In this document: positions 10,285-21,370 of the stretch, in pieces
Numbering within the stretch: position 1 is the first letter of the stretch
Layout of the letters: every line of letters starts with the position of its first letter
DNA from: Rallus limicola
Lineage: Eukaryota; Chordata; Aves; Gruiformes; Rallidae
Length of the DNA stretch: 64,000 nucleotides
Direction: 5' to 3'
NCBI GenBank assembly: GCA_022605955.1
Contig: JAKCOZ010000226.1
Location: 62,001-126,000 of the forward strand
Notes under the pieces: generated by a model
Databases searched by the model: none
The model's input: the letters and a program-made list of their open reading frames with translations, nothing else
What the model was told of the DNA's origin: nothing
Translations under genes and position numbers: made by a program

Positions 10285-13200
10285 ATGCCTTTCACGCCTA
10301 GCTTCTTTACTTTGGGAGTTATTGCTGGACGTTTAGCATGTTTTGAACTGCAGTCTGCTAGGGCCGAGAAAAGCACCGTAGGAGGTTCCAGGCATGTTCC
10401 CTCTTTCCAGGCAAAGGAAAAGGCTGAGAGCCAAAGTGACAGGGTCTGCTCGTGTGTCCTGTTAGGAGGTTTCAGACAAGCTATGCCTTTCAGGCCTAGC
10501 TTCTTTACTTTGGGAGTTATTGCTGGACGTTTAGCATGTTTTGAACTGCAGTCTGCTAGGGCCGAGAAAAGCACCGTAGGAGGTTCCAGGCATGTTCCCT
10601 CTTTCCAGGCAAAGGAAAAGGCTGAGAGCCAAAGTGACAGGGTCTGCTCGTGTGTCCTGTTAGGAGGTTTCAGACAAGCTATGCCTTTCAGGCCTCGCTT
10701 CTTTACTTTGGGAGTTATTGCTGGACGTTTAGCATGTTTTGAACTGCAGTCTGCTAGGGCCGAGAAAAGCACCGTAGGAGGTTCCAGGCATGTTCCCTCT
10801 TCCCAGGCAAAGGAAAAGGCTGAGAGCCAAAGTGACAGGGTCTGCTCGTGTGTCCTGTTAGGAGGTTTCAGACAAGCTATGCCTTTCAGGCCTAGCTTCT
10901 TTACTTTGGGAGTTATTGCTGGACGTTTAGCATGTTTTGAACTGCAGTCTGCTAGGGCCGAGAAAAGCACCGTAGGAGGTTCCAGGCATGTTCCCTCTTT
11001 CCAGGCAAAGGAAAAGGCTGAGAGCCAAAGTGACAGGGTCTGCTCGTGTGTCCTGTTAGGAGGTTTCAGACGAGCTATGCCTTTCACGCCTAGCTTCTTT
11101 ACTTTGGGAGTTATTGCTGGACGTTTAGCATGTTTTGAACTGCAGTCTGCTAGGGCCGAGAAAAGCACCGTAGGAGGTTCCAGGCATGTTCCCTCTTTCC
11201 AGGCAAAGGAAAAGGCTGAGAGCCAAAGTGACAGGGTCTGCTCGTGTGTCCTGTTAGGAGGTTTCAGACAAGCTATGCCTTTCAGGCCTAGCTTCTTTAC
11301 TTTGGGAGTTATTGCTGGACGTTTAGCATGTTTTGAACTGCAGTCTGCTAGGGCCGAGAAAAGCACCGTAGGAGGTTCCAGGCATGTTCCCTCTTTCCAG
11401 GCAAAGGAAAAGGCTGAGAGCCAAAGTGACAGGGTCTGCTCGTGTGTCCTGTTAGGAGGTTTCAGACAAGCTATGCCTTTCAGGCCTCGCTTCTTTACTT
11501 TGGGAGTTATTGCTGGACGTTTAGCATGTTTTGAACTGCAGTCTGCTAGGGCCGAGAAAAGCACCGTAGGAGGTTCCAGGCATGTTCCCTCTTCCCAGGC
11601 AAAGGAAAAGGCTGAGAGCCAAAGTGACAGGGTCTGCTCGTGTGTCCTGTTAGGAGGTTTCAGACAAGCTATGCCTTTCAGGCCTAGCTTCTTTACTTTG
11701 GGAGTTATTGCTGGACGTTTAGCATGTTTTGAACTGCAGTCTGCTAGGGCCGAGAAAAGCACCGTAGGAGGTTCCAGGCATGTTCCCTCTTTCCAGGCAA
11801 AGGAAAAGGCTGAGAGCCAAAGTGACAGGGTCTGCTCGTGTGTCCTGTTAGGAGGTTTCAGACAAGCTATGCCTATCAGGCCTCGCTTCTTTACTTTGGG
11901 AGTTATTGCTGGACGTTTAGCATGTTTTGAACTGCAGTCTGCTAGGGCCGAGAAAAGCACCGTAGGAGGTTCCAGGCATGTTCCCTCTTTCCGGGCAAAG
12001 GAAAAGGCTGAGAGCCAAAGTGACAGGGTCTGCTCGTGTGTCCTGTTAGGAGGTTTCAGACAAGCTATGCCTTTCAGGCCTAGCTTCTTTACTTTGGGAG
12101 TTATTGCTGGACGTTTAGCATGTTTTGAACTGCAGTCTGCTAGGGCCGAGAAAAGCACCGTAGGAGGTTCCAGGCATGTTCCCTCTTTCCAGGCAAAGGA
12201 AAAGGCTGAGAGCCAAAGTGACAGGGTCTGCTCGTGTGTCCTGTTAGGAGGTTTCAGACAAGCTATGCCTTTCAGGCCTAGCTTCTTTACTTTGGGAGTT
12301 ATTGCTGGACGTTTAGCATGTTTTGAACTGCAGTCTGCTAGGGCCGAGAAAAGCACCGTAGGAGGTTCCAGGCATGTTCCCTCTTTCCAGGCAAAGGAAA
12401 AGGCTGAGAGCCAAAGTGACAGGGTCTGCTCGTGTGTCCTGTTAGGAGGTTTCAGACAAGCTATGCCTTTCAGGCCTAGCTTCTTTACTTTGGGAGTTAT
12501 TGCTGGACGTTTAGCATGTTTTGAACTGCAGTCTGCTAGGGCCGAGAAAAGCACCGTCGGAGGTTCCAGGCATGTTCCCTCTTTCCAGGCAAAGGAAAAG
12601 GCTGAGAGCCAAAGTGACAGGGTCTGCTCGTGTGTCCTGTTAGGAGGTTTCAGACAAGCTATGCCTTTCAGGCCTAGCTTCTTTACTTTGGGAGTTATTG
12701 CTGGACGTTTAGCATGTTTTGAACTGCAGTCTGCTAGGGCCGAGAAAAGCACCGTAGGAGGTTCCAGGCATGTTCCCTCTTTCCAGGCAAAGGAAAAGGC
12801 TGAGAGCCAAAGTGACAGGGTCTGCTCGTGTGTCCTGTTAGGAGGTTTCAGACAAGCTATGCCTTTCAGGCCTAGCTTCTTTACTTTGGGAGTTATTGCT
12901 GGACGTTTAGCATGTTTTGAACTGCAGTCTGCTAGGGCCGAGAAAAGCACCGTAGGAGGTTCCAGGCATGTTCCCTCTTTCCAGGCAAAGGAAAAGGCTG
13001 AGAGCCAAAGTGACAGGGTCTGCTCGTGTGTCCTGTTAGGAGGTTTCAGACAAGCTATGCCTTTCAGGCCTCGCTTCTTTACTTTGGGAGTTATTGCTGG
13101 ACGTTTAGCATGTTTTGAACTGCAGTCTGCTAGGGCCGAGAAAAGCACCGTAGGAGGTTCCAGGCATGTTCCCTCTTTCCAGGCAAAGGAAAAGGCTGAG

Positions 13201-13650
13201 AGCCAAAGTGACAGGGTCTGCTCGTGTGTCCTGTTAGGAGGTTTCAGACAAGCTATGCCTTTCAGGCCTAGCTTCTTTACTTTGGGAGTTATTGCTGGAC
13301 GTTTAGCATGTTTTGAACTGCAGTCTGCTAGGGCCGAGAAAAGCACCGTAGGAGGTTCCAGGCATGTTCCCTCTTTCCAGGCAAAGGAAAAGGCTGAGAG
13401 CCAAAGTGACAGGGTCTGCTCGTGTGTCCTGTTAGGAGGTTTCAGACAAGCTATGCCTTTCAGGCCTAGCTTCTTTACTTTGGGAGTTATTGCTGGACGT
13501 TTAGCATGTTTTGAACTGCAGTCTGCTAGGGCCGAGAAAAGCACCGTAGGAGGTTCCAGGCATGTTCCCTCTTTCCAGGCAAAGGAAAAGGCTGAGAGCC
13601 AAAGTGACAGGGTCTGCTCGTGTGTCCTGTTAGGAGGTTTCAGACGAGCT
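10285..13650. repeat. 17-monomer HOR copy, 16-mer family (3366 bp)
   Basis: Marked monomers occur in this order: tttcacgcct 10285; cctcgctt plus ctcttccc 10681; cagacgagct before 11077; tttcacgcct 11077; cctcgctt plus ctcttccc 11473; gcctatcagg plus tttccgggc 11869; five plain monomers; cctcgctt 13057; two monomers; then cagacgagct before 13651. Relative to the canonical unit at 13651 the first module is four monomers rather than three. Confidence 0.8.
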
Positions 13651-16600
13651 ATGCCTTTCACGCCTAGCTTCTTTACTTTGGGAGTTATTGCTGGACGTTT
13701 AGCATGTTTTGAACTGCAGTCTGCTAGGGCCGAGAAAAGCACCGTAGGAGGTTCCAGGCATGTTCCCTCTTTCCAGGCAAAGGAAAAGGCTGAGAGCCAA
13801 AGTGACAGGGTCTGCTCGTGTGTCCTGTTAGGAGGTTTCAGACAAGCTATGCCTTTCAGGCCTAGCTTCTTTACTTTGGGAGTTATTGCTGGACGTTTAG
13901 CATGTTTTGAACTGCAGTCTGCTAGGGCCGAGAAAAGCACCGTAGGAGGTTCCAGGCATGTTCCCTCTTTCCAGGCAAAGGAAAAGGCTGAGAGCCAAAG
14001 TGACAGGGTCTGCTCGTGTGTCCTGTTAGGAGGTTTCAGACAAGCTATGCCTTTCAGGCCTAGCTTCTTTACTTTGGGAGTTATTGCTGGACGTTTAGCA
14101 TGTTTTGAACTGCAGTCTGCTAGGGCCGAGAAAAGCACCGTAGGAGGTTCCAGGCATGTTCCCTCTTTCCAGGCAAAGGAAAAGGCTGAGAGCCAAAGTG
14201 ACAGGGTCTGCTCGTGTGTCCTGTTAGGAGGTTTCAGACGAGCTATGCCTTTCACGCCTAGCTTCTTTACTTTGGGAGTTATTGCTGGACGTTTAGCATG
14301 TTTTGAACTGCAGTCTGCTAGGGCCGAGAAAAGCACCGTAGGAGGTTCCAGGCATGTTCCCTCTTTCCAGGCAAAGGAAAAGGCTGAGAGCCAAAGTGAC
14401 AGGGTCTGCTCGTGTGTCCTGTTAGGAGGTTTCAGACAAGCTATGCCTTTCAGGCCTAGCTTCTTTACTTTGGGAGTTATTGCTGGACGTTTAGCATGTT
14501 TTGAACTGCAGTCTGCTAGGGCCGAGAAAAGCACCGTAGGAGGTTCCAGGCATGTTCCCTCTTTCCAGGCAAAGGAAAAGGCTGAGAGCCAAAGTGACAG
14601 GGTCTGCTCGTGTGTCCTGTTAGGAGGTTTCAGACAAGCTATGCCTTTCAGGCCTCGCTTCTTTACTTTGGGAGTTATTGCTGGACGTTTAGCATGTTTT
14701 GAACTGCAGTCTGCTAGGGCCGAGAAAAGCACCGTAGGAGGTTCCAGGCATGTTCCCTCTTCCCAGGCAAAGGAAAAGGCTGAGAGCCAAAGTGACAGGG
14801 TCTGCTCGTGTGTCCTGTTAGGAGGTTTCAGACAAGCTATGCCTTTCAGGCCTAGCTTCTTTACTTTGGGAGTTATTGCTGGACGTTTAGCATGTTTTGA
14901 ACTGCAGTCTGCTAGGGCCGAGAAAAGCACCGTAGGAGGTTCCAGGCATGTTCCCTCTTTCCAGGCAAAGGAAAAGGCTGAGAGCCAAAGTGACAGGGTC
15001 TGCTCGTGTGTCCTGTTAGGAGGTTTCAGACAAGCTATGCCTATCAGGCCTCGCTTCTTTACTTTGGGAGTTATTGCTGGACGTTTAGCATGTTTTGAAC
15101 TGCAGTCTGCTAGGGCCGAGAAAAGCACCGTAGGAGGTTCCAGGCATGTTCCCTCTTTCCGGGCAAAGGAAAAGGCTGAGAGCCAAAGTGACAGGGTCTG
15201 CTCGTGTGTCCTGTTAGGAGGTTTCAGACAAGCTATGCCTTTCAGGCCTAGCTTCTTTACTTTGGGAGTTATTGCTGGACGTTTAGCATGTTTTGAACTG
15301 CAGTCTGCTAGGGCCGAGAAAAGCACCGTAGGAGGTTCCAGGCATGTTCCCTCTTTCCAGGCAAAGGAAAAGGCTGAGAGCCAAAGTGACAGGGTCTGCT
15401 CGTGTGTCCTGTTAGGAGGTTTCAGACAAGCTATGCCTTTCAGGCCTAGCTTCTTTACTTTGGGAGTTATTGCTGGACGTTTAGCATGTTTTGAACTGCA
15501 GTCTGCTAGGGCCGAGAAAAGCACCGTAGGAGGTTCCAGGCATGTTCCCTCTTTCCAGGCAAAGGAAAAGGCTGAGAGCCAAAGTGACAGGGTCTGCTCG
15601 TGTGTCCTGTTAGGAGGTTTCAGACAAGCTATGCCTTTCAGGCCTAGCTTCTTTACTTTGGGAGTTATTGCTGGACGTTTAGCATGTTTTGAACTGCAGT
15701 CTGCTAGGGCCGAGAAAAGCACCGTAGGAGGTTCCAGGCATGTTCCCTCTTTCCAGGCAAAGGAAAAGGCTGAGAGCCAAAGTGACAGGGTCTGCTCGTG
15801 TGTCCTGTTAGGAGGTTTCAGACAAGCTATGCCTTTCAGGCCTAGCTTCTTTACTTTGGGAGTTATTGCTGGACGTTTAGCATGTTTTGAACTGCAGTCT
15901 GCTAGGGCCGAGAAAAGCACCGTAGGAGGTTCCAGGCATGTTCCCTCTTTCCAGGCAAAGGAAAAGGCTGAGAGCCAAAGTGACAGGGTCTGCTCGTGTG
16001 TCCTGTTAGGAGGTTTCAGACAAGCTATGCCTTTCAGGCCTAGCTTCTTTACTTTGGGAGTTATTGCTGGACGTTTAGCATGTTTTGAACTGCAGTCTGC
16101 TAGGGCCGAGAAAAGCACCGTAGGAGGTTCCAGGCATGTTCCCTCTTTCCAGGCAAAGGAAAAGGCTGAGAGCCAAAGTGACAGGGTCTGCTCGTGTGTC
16201 CTGTTAGGAGGTTTCAGACAAGCTATGCCTTTCAGGCCTCGCTTCTTTACTTTGGGAGTTATTGCTGGACGTTTAGCATGTTTTGAACTGCAGTCTGCTA
16301 GGGCCGAGAAAAGCACCGTAGGAGGTTCCAGGCATGTTCCCTCTTTCCAGGCAAAGGAAAAGGCTGAGAGCCAAAGTGACAGGGTCTGCTCGTGTGTCCT
16401 GTTAGGAGGTTTCAGACAAGCTATGCCTTTCAGGCCTAGCTTCTTTACTTTGGGAGTTATTGCTGGACGTTTAGCATGTTTTGAACTGCAGTCTGCTAGG
16501 GCCGAGAAAAGCACCGTAGGAGGTTCCAGGCATGTTCCCTCTTTCCAGGCAAAGGAAAAGGCTGAGAGCCAAAGTGACAGGGTCTGCTCGTGTGTCCTGT

Positions 16601-16817
16601 TAGGAGGTTTCAGACAAGCTATGCCTTTCAGGCCTAGCTTCTTTACTTTGGGAGTTATTGCTGGACGTTTAGCATGTTTTGAACTGCAGTCTGCTAGGGC
16701 CGAGAAAAGCACCGTAGGAGGTTCCAGGCATGTTCCCTCTTTCCAGGCAAAGGAAAAGGCTGAGAGCCAAGTGACAGGGTCTGCTCGTGTGTCCTGTTAG
16801 GAGGTTTCAGACGAGCT
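13651..16817. repeat. Canonical 16-monomer higher-order repeat unit
   Basis: The order is tttcacgcct 13651, two monomers, tttcacgcct 14245, plain 14443, cctcgctt plus ctcttccc 14641, plain 14839, gcctatcagg plus tttccgggc 15037, five plain, cctcgctt 16225, two monomers, then cagacgagct. The gcctatcagg monomer pairs at 11869/15037 and 19589/22757 are both exactly 3168 bp (16 x 198) apart. The last monomer (16621-16817) lacks one A, so the unit is 3167 bp. Confidence 0.88.
16621..16817. repeat. 197-bp monomer with 1-bp deletion, copy 1
   Basis: gagccaaagtgac is shortened to gagccaagtgac near 16769. The loss shifts the plus-strand frame, which then stops at 16800. The identical deletion appears three monomers later at 17214-17410, which suggests duplication of a 3-monomer block after the deletion arose. 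Confidence 0.9.
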
Positions 16818-19800
16818 ATGCCTTTCACGCCTAGCTTCTTTACTTTGGGAGTTATTGCTGGACGTTTAGCATGTTTTGAACTGCAGTCTGCTAGGGCCGA
16901 GAAAAGCACCGTAGGAGGTTCCAGGCATGTTCCCTCTTTCCAGGCAAAGGAAAAGGCTGAGAGCCAAAGTGACAGGGTCTGCTCGTGTGTCCTGTTAGGA
17001 GGTTTCAGACAAGCTATGCCTTTCAGGCCTAGCTTCTTTACTTTGGGAGTTATTGCTGGACGTTTAGCATGTTTTGAACTGCAGTCTGCTAGGGCCGAGA
17101 AAAGCACCGTAGGAGGTTCCAGGCATGTTCCCTCTTTCCAGGCAAAGGAAAAGGCTGAGAGCCAAAGTGACAGGGTCTGCTCGTGTGTCCTGTTAGGAGG
17201 TTTCAGACAAGCTATGCCTTTCAGGCCTAGCTTCTTTACTTTGGGAGTTATTGCTGGACGTTTAGCATGTTTTGAACTGCAGTCTGCTAGGGCCGAGAAA
17301 AGCACCGTAGGAGGTTCCAGGCATGTTCCCTCTTTCCAGGCAAAGGAAAAGGCTGAGAGCCAAGTGACAGGGTCTGCTCGTGTGTCCTGTTAGGAGGTTT
17401 CAGACGAGCTATGCCTTTCACGCCTAGCTTCTTTACTTTGGGAGTTATTGCTGGACGTTTAGCATGTTTTGAACTGCAGTCTGCTAGGGCCGAGAAAAGC
17501 ACCGTAGGAGGTTCCAGGCATGTTCCCTCTTTCCAGGCAAAGGAAAAGGCTGAGAGCCAAAGTGACAGGGTCTGCTCGTGTGTCCTGTTAGGAGGTTTCA
17601 GACAAGCTATGCCTTTCAGGCCTAGCTTCTTTACTTTGGGAGTTATTGCTGGACGTTTAGCATGTTTTGAACTGCAGTCTGCTAGGGCCGAGAAAAGCAC
17701 CGTAGGAGGTTCCAGGCATGTTCCCTCTTTCCAGGCAAAGGAAAAGGCTGAGAGCCAAAGTGACAGGGTCTGCTCGTGTGTCCTGTTAGGAGGTTTCAGA
17801 CAAGCTATGCCTTTCAGGCCTAGCTTCTTTACTTTGGGAGTTATTGCTGGACGTTTAGCATGTTTTGAACTGCAGTCTGCTAGGGCCGAGAAAAGCACCG
17901 TAGGAGGTTCCAGGCATGTTCCCTCTTTCCAGGCAAAGGAAAAGGCTGAGAGCCAAAGTGACAGGGTCTGCTCGTGTGTCCTGTTAGGAGGTTTCAGACG
18001 AGCTATGCCTTTCACGCCTAGCTTCTTTACTTTGGGAGTTATTGCTGGACGTTTAGCATGTTTTGAACTGCAGTCTGCTAGGGCCGAGAAAAGCACCGTA
18101 GGAGGTTCCAGGCATGTTCCCTCTTTCCAGGCAAAGGAAAAGGCTGAGAGCCAAAGTGACAGGGTCTGCTCGTGTGTCCTGTTAGGAGGTTTCAGACAAG
18201 CTATGCCTTTCAGGCCTAGCTTCTTTACTTTGGGAGTTATTGCTGGACGTTTAGCATGTTTTGAACTGCAGTCTGCTAGGGCCGAGAAAAGCACCGTAGG
18301 AGGTTCCAGGCATGTTCCCTCTTTCCAGGCAAAGGAAAAGGCTGAGAGCCAAAGTGACAGGGTCTGCTCGTGTGTCCTGTTAGGAGGTTTCAGACAAGCT
18401 ATGCCTTTCAGGCCTCGCTTCTTTACTTTGGGAGTTATTGCTGGACGTTTAGCATGTTTTGAACTGCAGTCTGCTAGGGCCGAGAAAAGCACCGTAGGAG
18501 GTTCCAGGCATGTTCCCTCTTCCCAGGCAAAGGAAAAGGCTGAGAGCCAAAGTGACAGGGTCTGCTCGTGTGTCCTGTTAGGAGGTTTCAGACAAGCTAT
18601 GCCTTTCAGGCCTAGCTTCTTTACTTTGGGAGTTATTGCTGGACGTTTAGCATGTTTTGAACTGCAGTCTGCTAGGGCCGAGAAAAGCACCGTAGGAGGT
18701 TCCAGGCATGTTCCCTCTTTCCAGGCAAAGGAAAAGGCTGAGAGCCAAAGTGACAGGGTCTGCTCGTGTGTCCTGTTAGGAGGTTTCAGACGAGCTATGC
18801 CTTTCACGCCTAGCTTCTTTACTTTGGGAGTTATTGCTGGACGTTTAGCATGTTTTGAACTGCAGTCTGCTAGGGCCGAGAAAAGCACCGTAGGAGGTTC
18901 CAGGCATGTTCCCTCTTTCCAGGCAAAGGAAAAGGCTGAGAGCCAAAGTGACAGGGTCTGCTCGTGTGTCCTGTTAGGAGGTTTCAGACAAGCTATGCCT
19001 TTCAGGCCTAGCTTCTTTACTTTGGGAGTTATTGCTGGACGTTTAGCATGTTTTGAACTGCAGTCTGCTAGGGCCGAGAAAAGCACCGTAGGAGGTTCCA
19101 GGCATGTTCCCTCTTTCCAGGCAAAGGAAAAGGCTGAGAGCCAAAGTGACAGGGTCTGCTCGTGTGTCCTGTTAGGAGGTTTCAGACAAGCTATGCCTTT
19201 CAGGCCTCGCTTCTTTACTTTGGGAGTTATTGCTGGACGTTTAGCATGTTTTGAACTGCAGTCTGCTAGGGCCGAGAAAAGCACCGTAGGAGGTTCCAGG
19301 CATGTTCCCTCTTCCCAGGCAAAGGAAAAGGCTGAGAGCCAAAGTGACAGGGTCTGCTCGTGTGTCCTGTTAGGAGGTTTCAGACAAGCTATGCCTTTCA
19401 GGCCTAGCTTCTTTACTTTGGGAGTTATTGCTGGACGTTTAGCATGTTTTGAACTGCAGTCTGCTAGGGCCGAGAAAAGCACCGTAGGAGGTTCCAGGCA
19501 TGTTCCCTCTTTCCAGGCAAAGGAAAAGGCTGAGAGCCAAAGTGACAGGGTCTGCTCGTGTGTCCTGTTAGGAGGTTTCAGACAAGCTATGCCTATCAGG
19601 CCTCGCTTCTTTACTTTGGGAGTTATTGCTGGACGTTTAGCATGTTTTGAACTGCAGTCTGCTAGGGCCGAGAAAAGCACCGTAGGAGGTTCCAGGCATG
19701 TTCCCTCTTTCCGGGCAAAGGAAAAGGCTGAGAGCCAAAGTGACAGGGTCTGCTCGTGTGTCCTGTTAGGAGGTTTCAGACAAGCTATGCCTTTCAGGCC

Positions 19801-21370
19801 TAGCTTCTTTACTTTGGGAGTTATTGCTGGACGTTTAGCATGTTTTGAACTGCAGTCTGCTAGGGCCGAGAAAAGCACCGTAGGAGGTTCCAGGCATGTT
19901 CCCTCTTTCCAGGCAAAGGAAAAGGCTGAGAGCCAAAGTGACAGGGTCTGCTCGTGTGTCCTGTTAGGAGGTTTCAGACAAGCTATGCCTTTCAGGCCTA
20001 GCTTCTTTACTTTGGGAGTTATTGCTGGACGTTTAGCATGTTTTGAACTGCAGTCTGCTAGGGCCGAGAAAAGCACCGTAGGAGGTTCCAGGCATGTTCC
20101 CTCTTTCCAGGCAAAGGAAAAGGCTGAGAGCCAAAGTGACAGGGTCTGCTCGTGTGTCCTGTTAGGAGGTTTCAGACAAGCTATGCCTTTCAGGCCTAGC
20201 TTCTTTACTTTGGGAGTTATTGCTGGACGTTTAGCATGTTTTGAACTGCAGTCTGCTAGGGCCGAGAAAAGCACCGTAGGAGGTTCCAGGCATGTTCCCT
20301 CTTTCCAGGCAAAGGAAAAGGCTGAGAGCCAAAGTGACAGGGTCTGCTCGTGTGTCCTGTTAGGAGGTTTCAGACAAGCTATGCCTTTCAGGCCTAGCTT
20401 CTTTACTTTGGGAGTTATTGCTGGACGTTTAGCATGTTTTGAACTGCAGTCTGCTAGGGCCGAGAAAAGCACCGTAGGAGGTTCCAGGCATGTTCCCTCT
20501 TTCCAGGCAAAGGAAAAGGCTGAGAGCCAAAGTGACAGGGTCTGCTCGTGTGTCCTGTTAGGAGGTTTCAGACAAGCTATGCCTTTCAGGCCTAGCTTCT
20601 TTACTTTGGGAGTTATTGCTGGACGTTTAGCATGTTTTGAACTGCAGTCTGCTAGGGCCGAGAAAAGCACCGTAGGAGGTTCCAGGCATGTTCCCTCTTT
20701 CCAGGCAAAGGAAAAGGCTGAGAGCCAAAGTGACAGGGTCTGCTCGTGTGTCCTGTTAGGAGGTTTCAGACAAGCTATGCCTTTCAGGCCTCGCTTCTTT
20801 ACTTTGGGAGTTATTGCTGGACGTTTAGCATGTTTTGAACTGCAGTCTGCTAGGGCCGAGAAAAGCACCGTAGGAGGTTCCAGGCATGTTCCCTCTTTCC
20901 AGGCAAAGGAAAAGGCTGAGAGCCAAAGTGACAGGGTCTGCTCGTGTGTCCTGTTAGGAGGTTTCAGACAAGCTATGCCTTTCAGGCCTAGCTTCTTTAC
21001 TTTGGGAGTTATTGCTGGACGTTTAGCATGTTTTGAACTGCAGTCTGCTAGGGCCGAGAAAAGCACCGTAGGAGGTTCCAGGCATGTTCCCTCTTTCCAG
21101 GCAAAGGAAAAGGCTGAGAGCCAAAGTGACAGGGTCTGCTCGTGTGTCCTGTTAGGAGGTTTCAGACAAGCTATGCCTTTCAGGCCTAGCTTCTTTACTT
21201 TGGGAGTTATTGCTGGACGTTTAGCATGTTTTGAACTGCAGTCTGCTAGGGCCGAGAAAAGCACCGTAGGAGGTTCCAGGCATGTTCCCTCTTTCCAGGC
21301 AAAGGAAAAGGCTGAGAGCCAAAGTGACAGGGTCTGCTCGTGTGTCCTGTTAGGAGGTTTCAGACGAGCT
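16818..21370. repeat. Expanded 23-monomer unit of the 16-mer HOR
   Basis: It carries the canonical 16-mer order plus two extra modules. tttcacgcct monomers occur at 16818, 17411, 18005 and 18797, with spacings of 3, 3 and 4 monomers, where the canonical unit has only two. Ctcttccc monomers occur at 18401 and 19193 instead of once. The gcctatcagg monomer is at 19589 and the late cctcgctt monomer at 20777. The arithmetic is 16 + 3 + 4 = 23 monomers, and the length of 4553 bp fits 23 x 198 minus one base. Confidence 0.85.
17214..17410. repeat. 197-bp monomer with 1-bp deletion, copy 2
   Basis: It has the same gagccaagtgac deletion as 16621-16817, near 17362, and the same following cagacgagct. 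The 593-bp block 16818-17410 is therefore best read as a tandem 3-mer duplicate carrying a pre-existing deletion. Confidence 0.88.
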
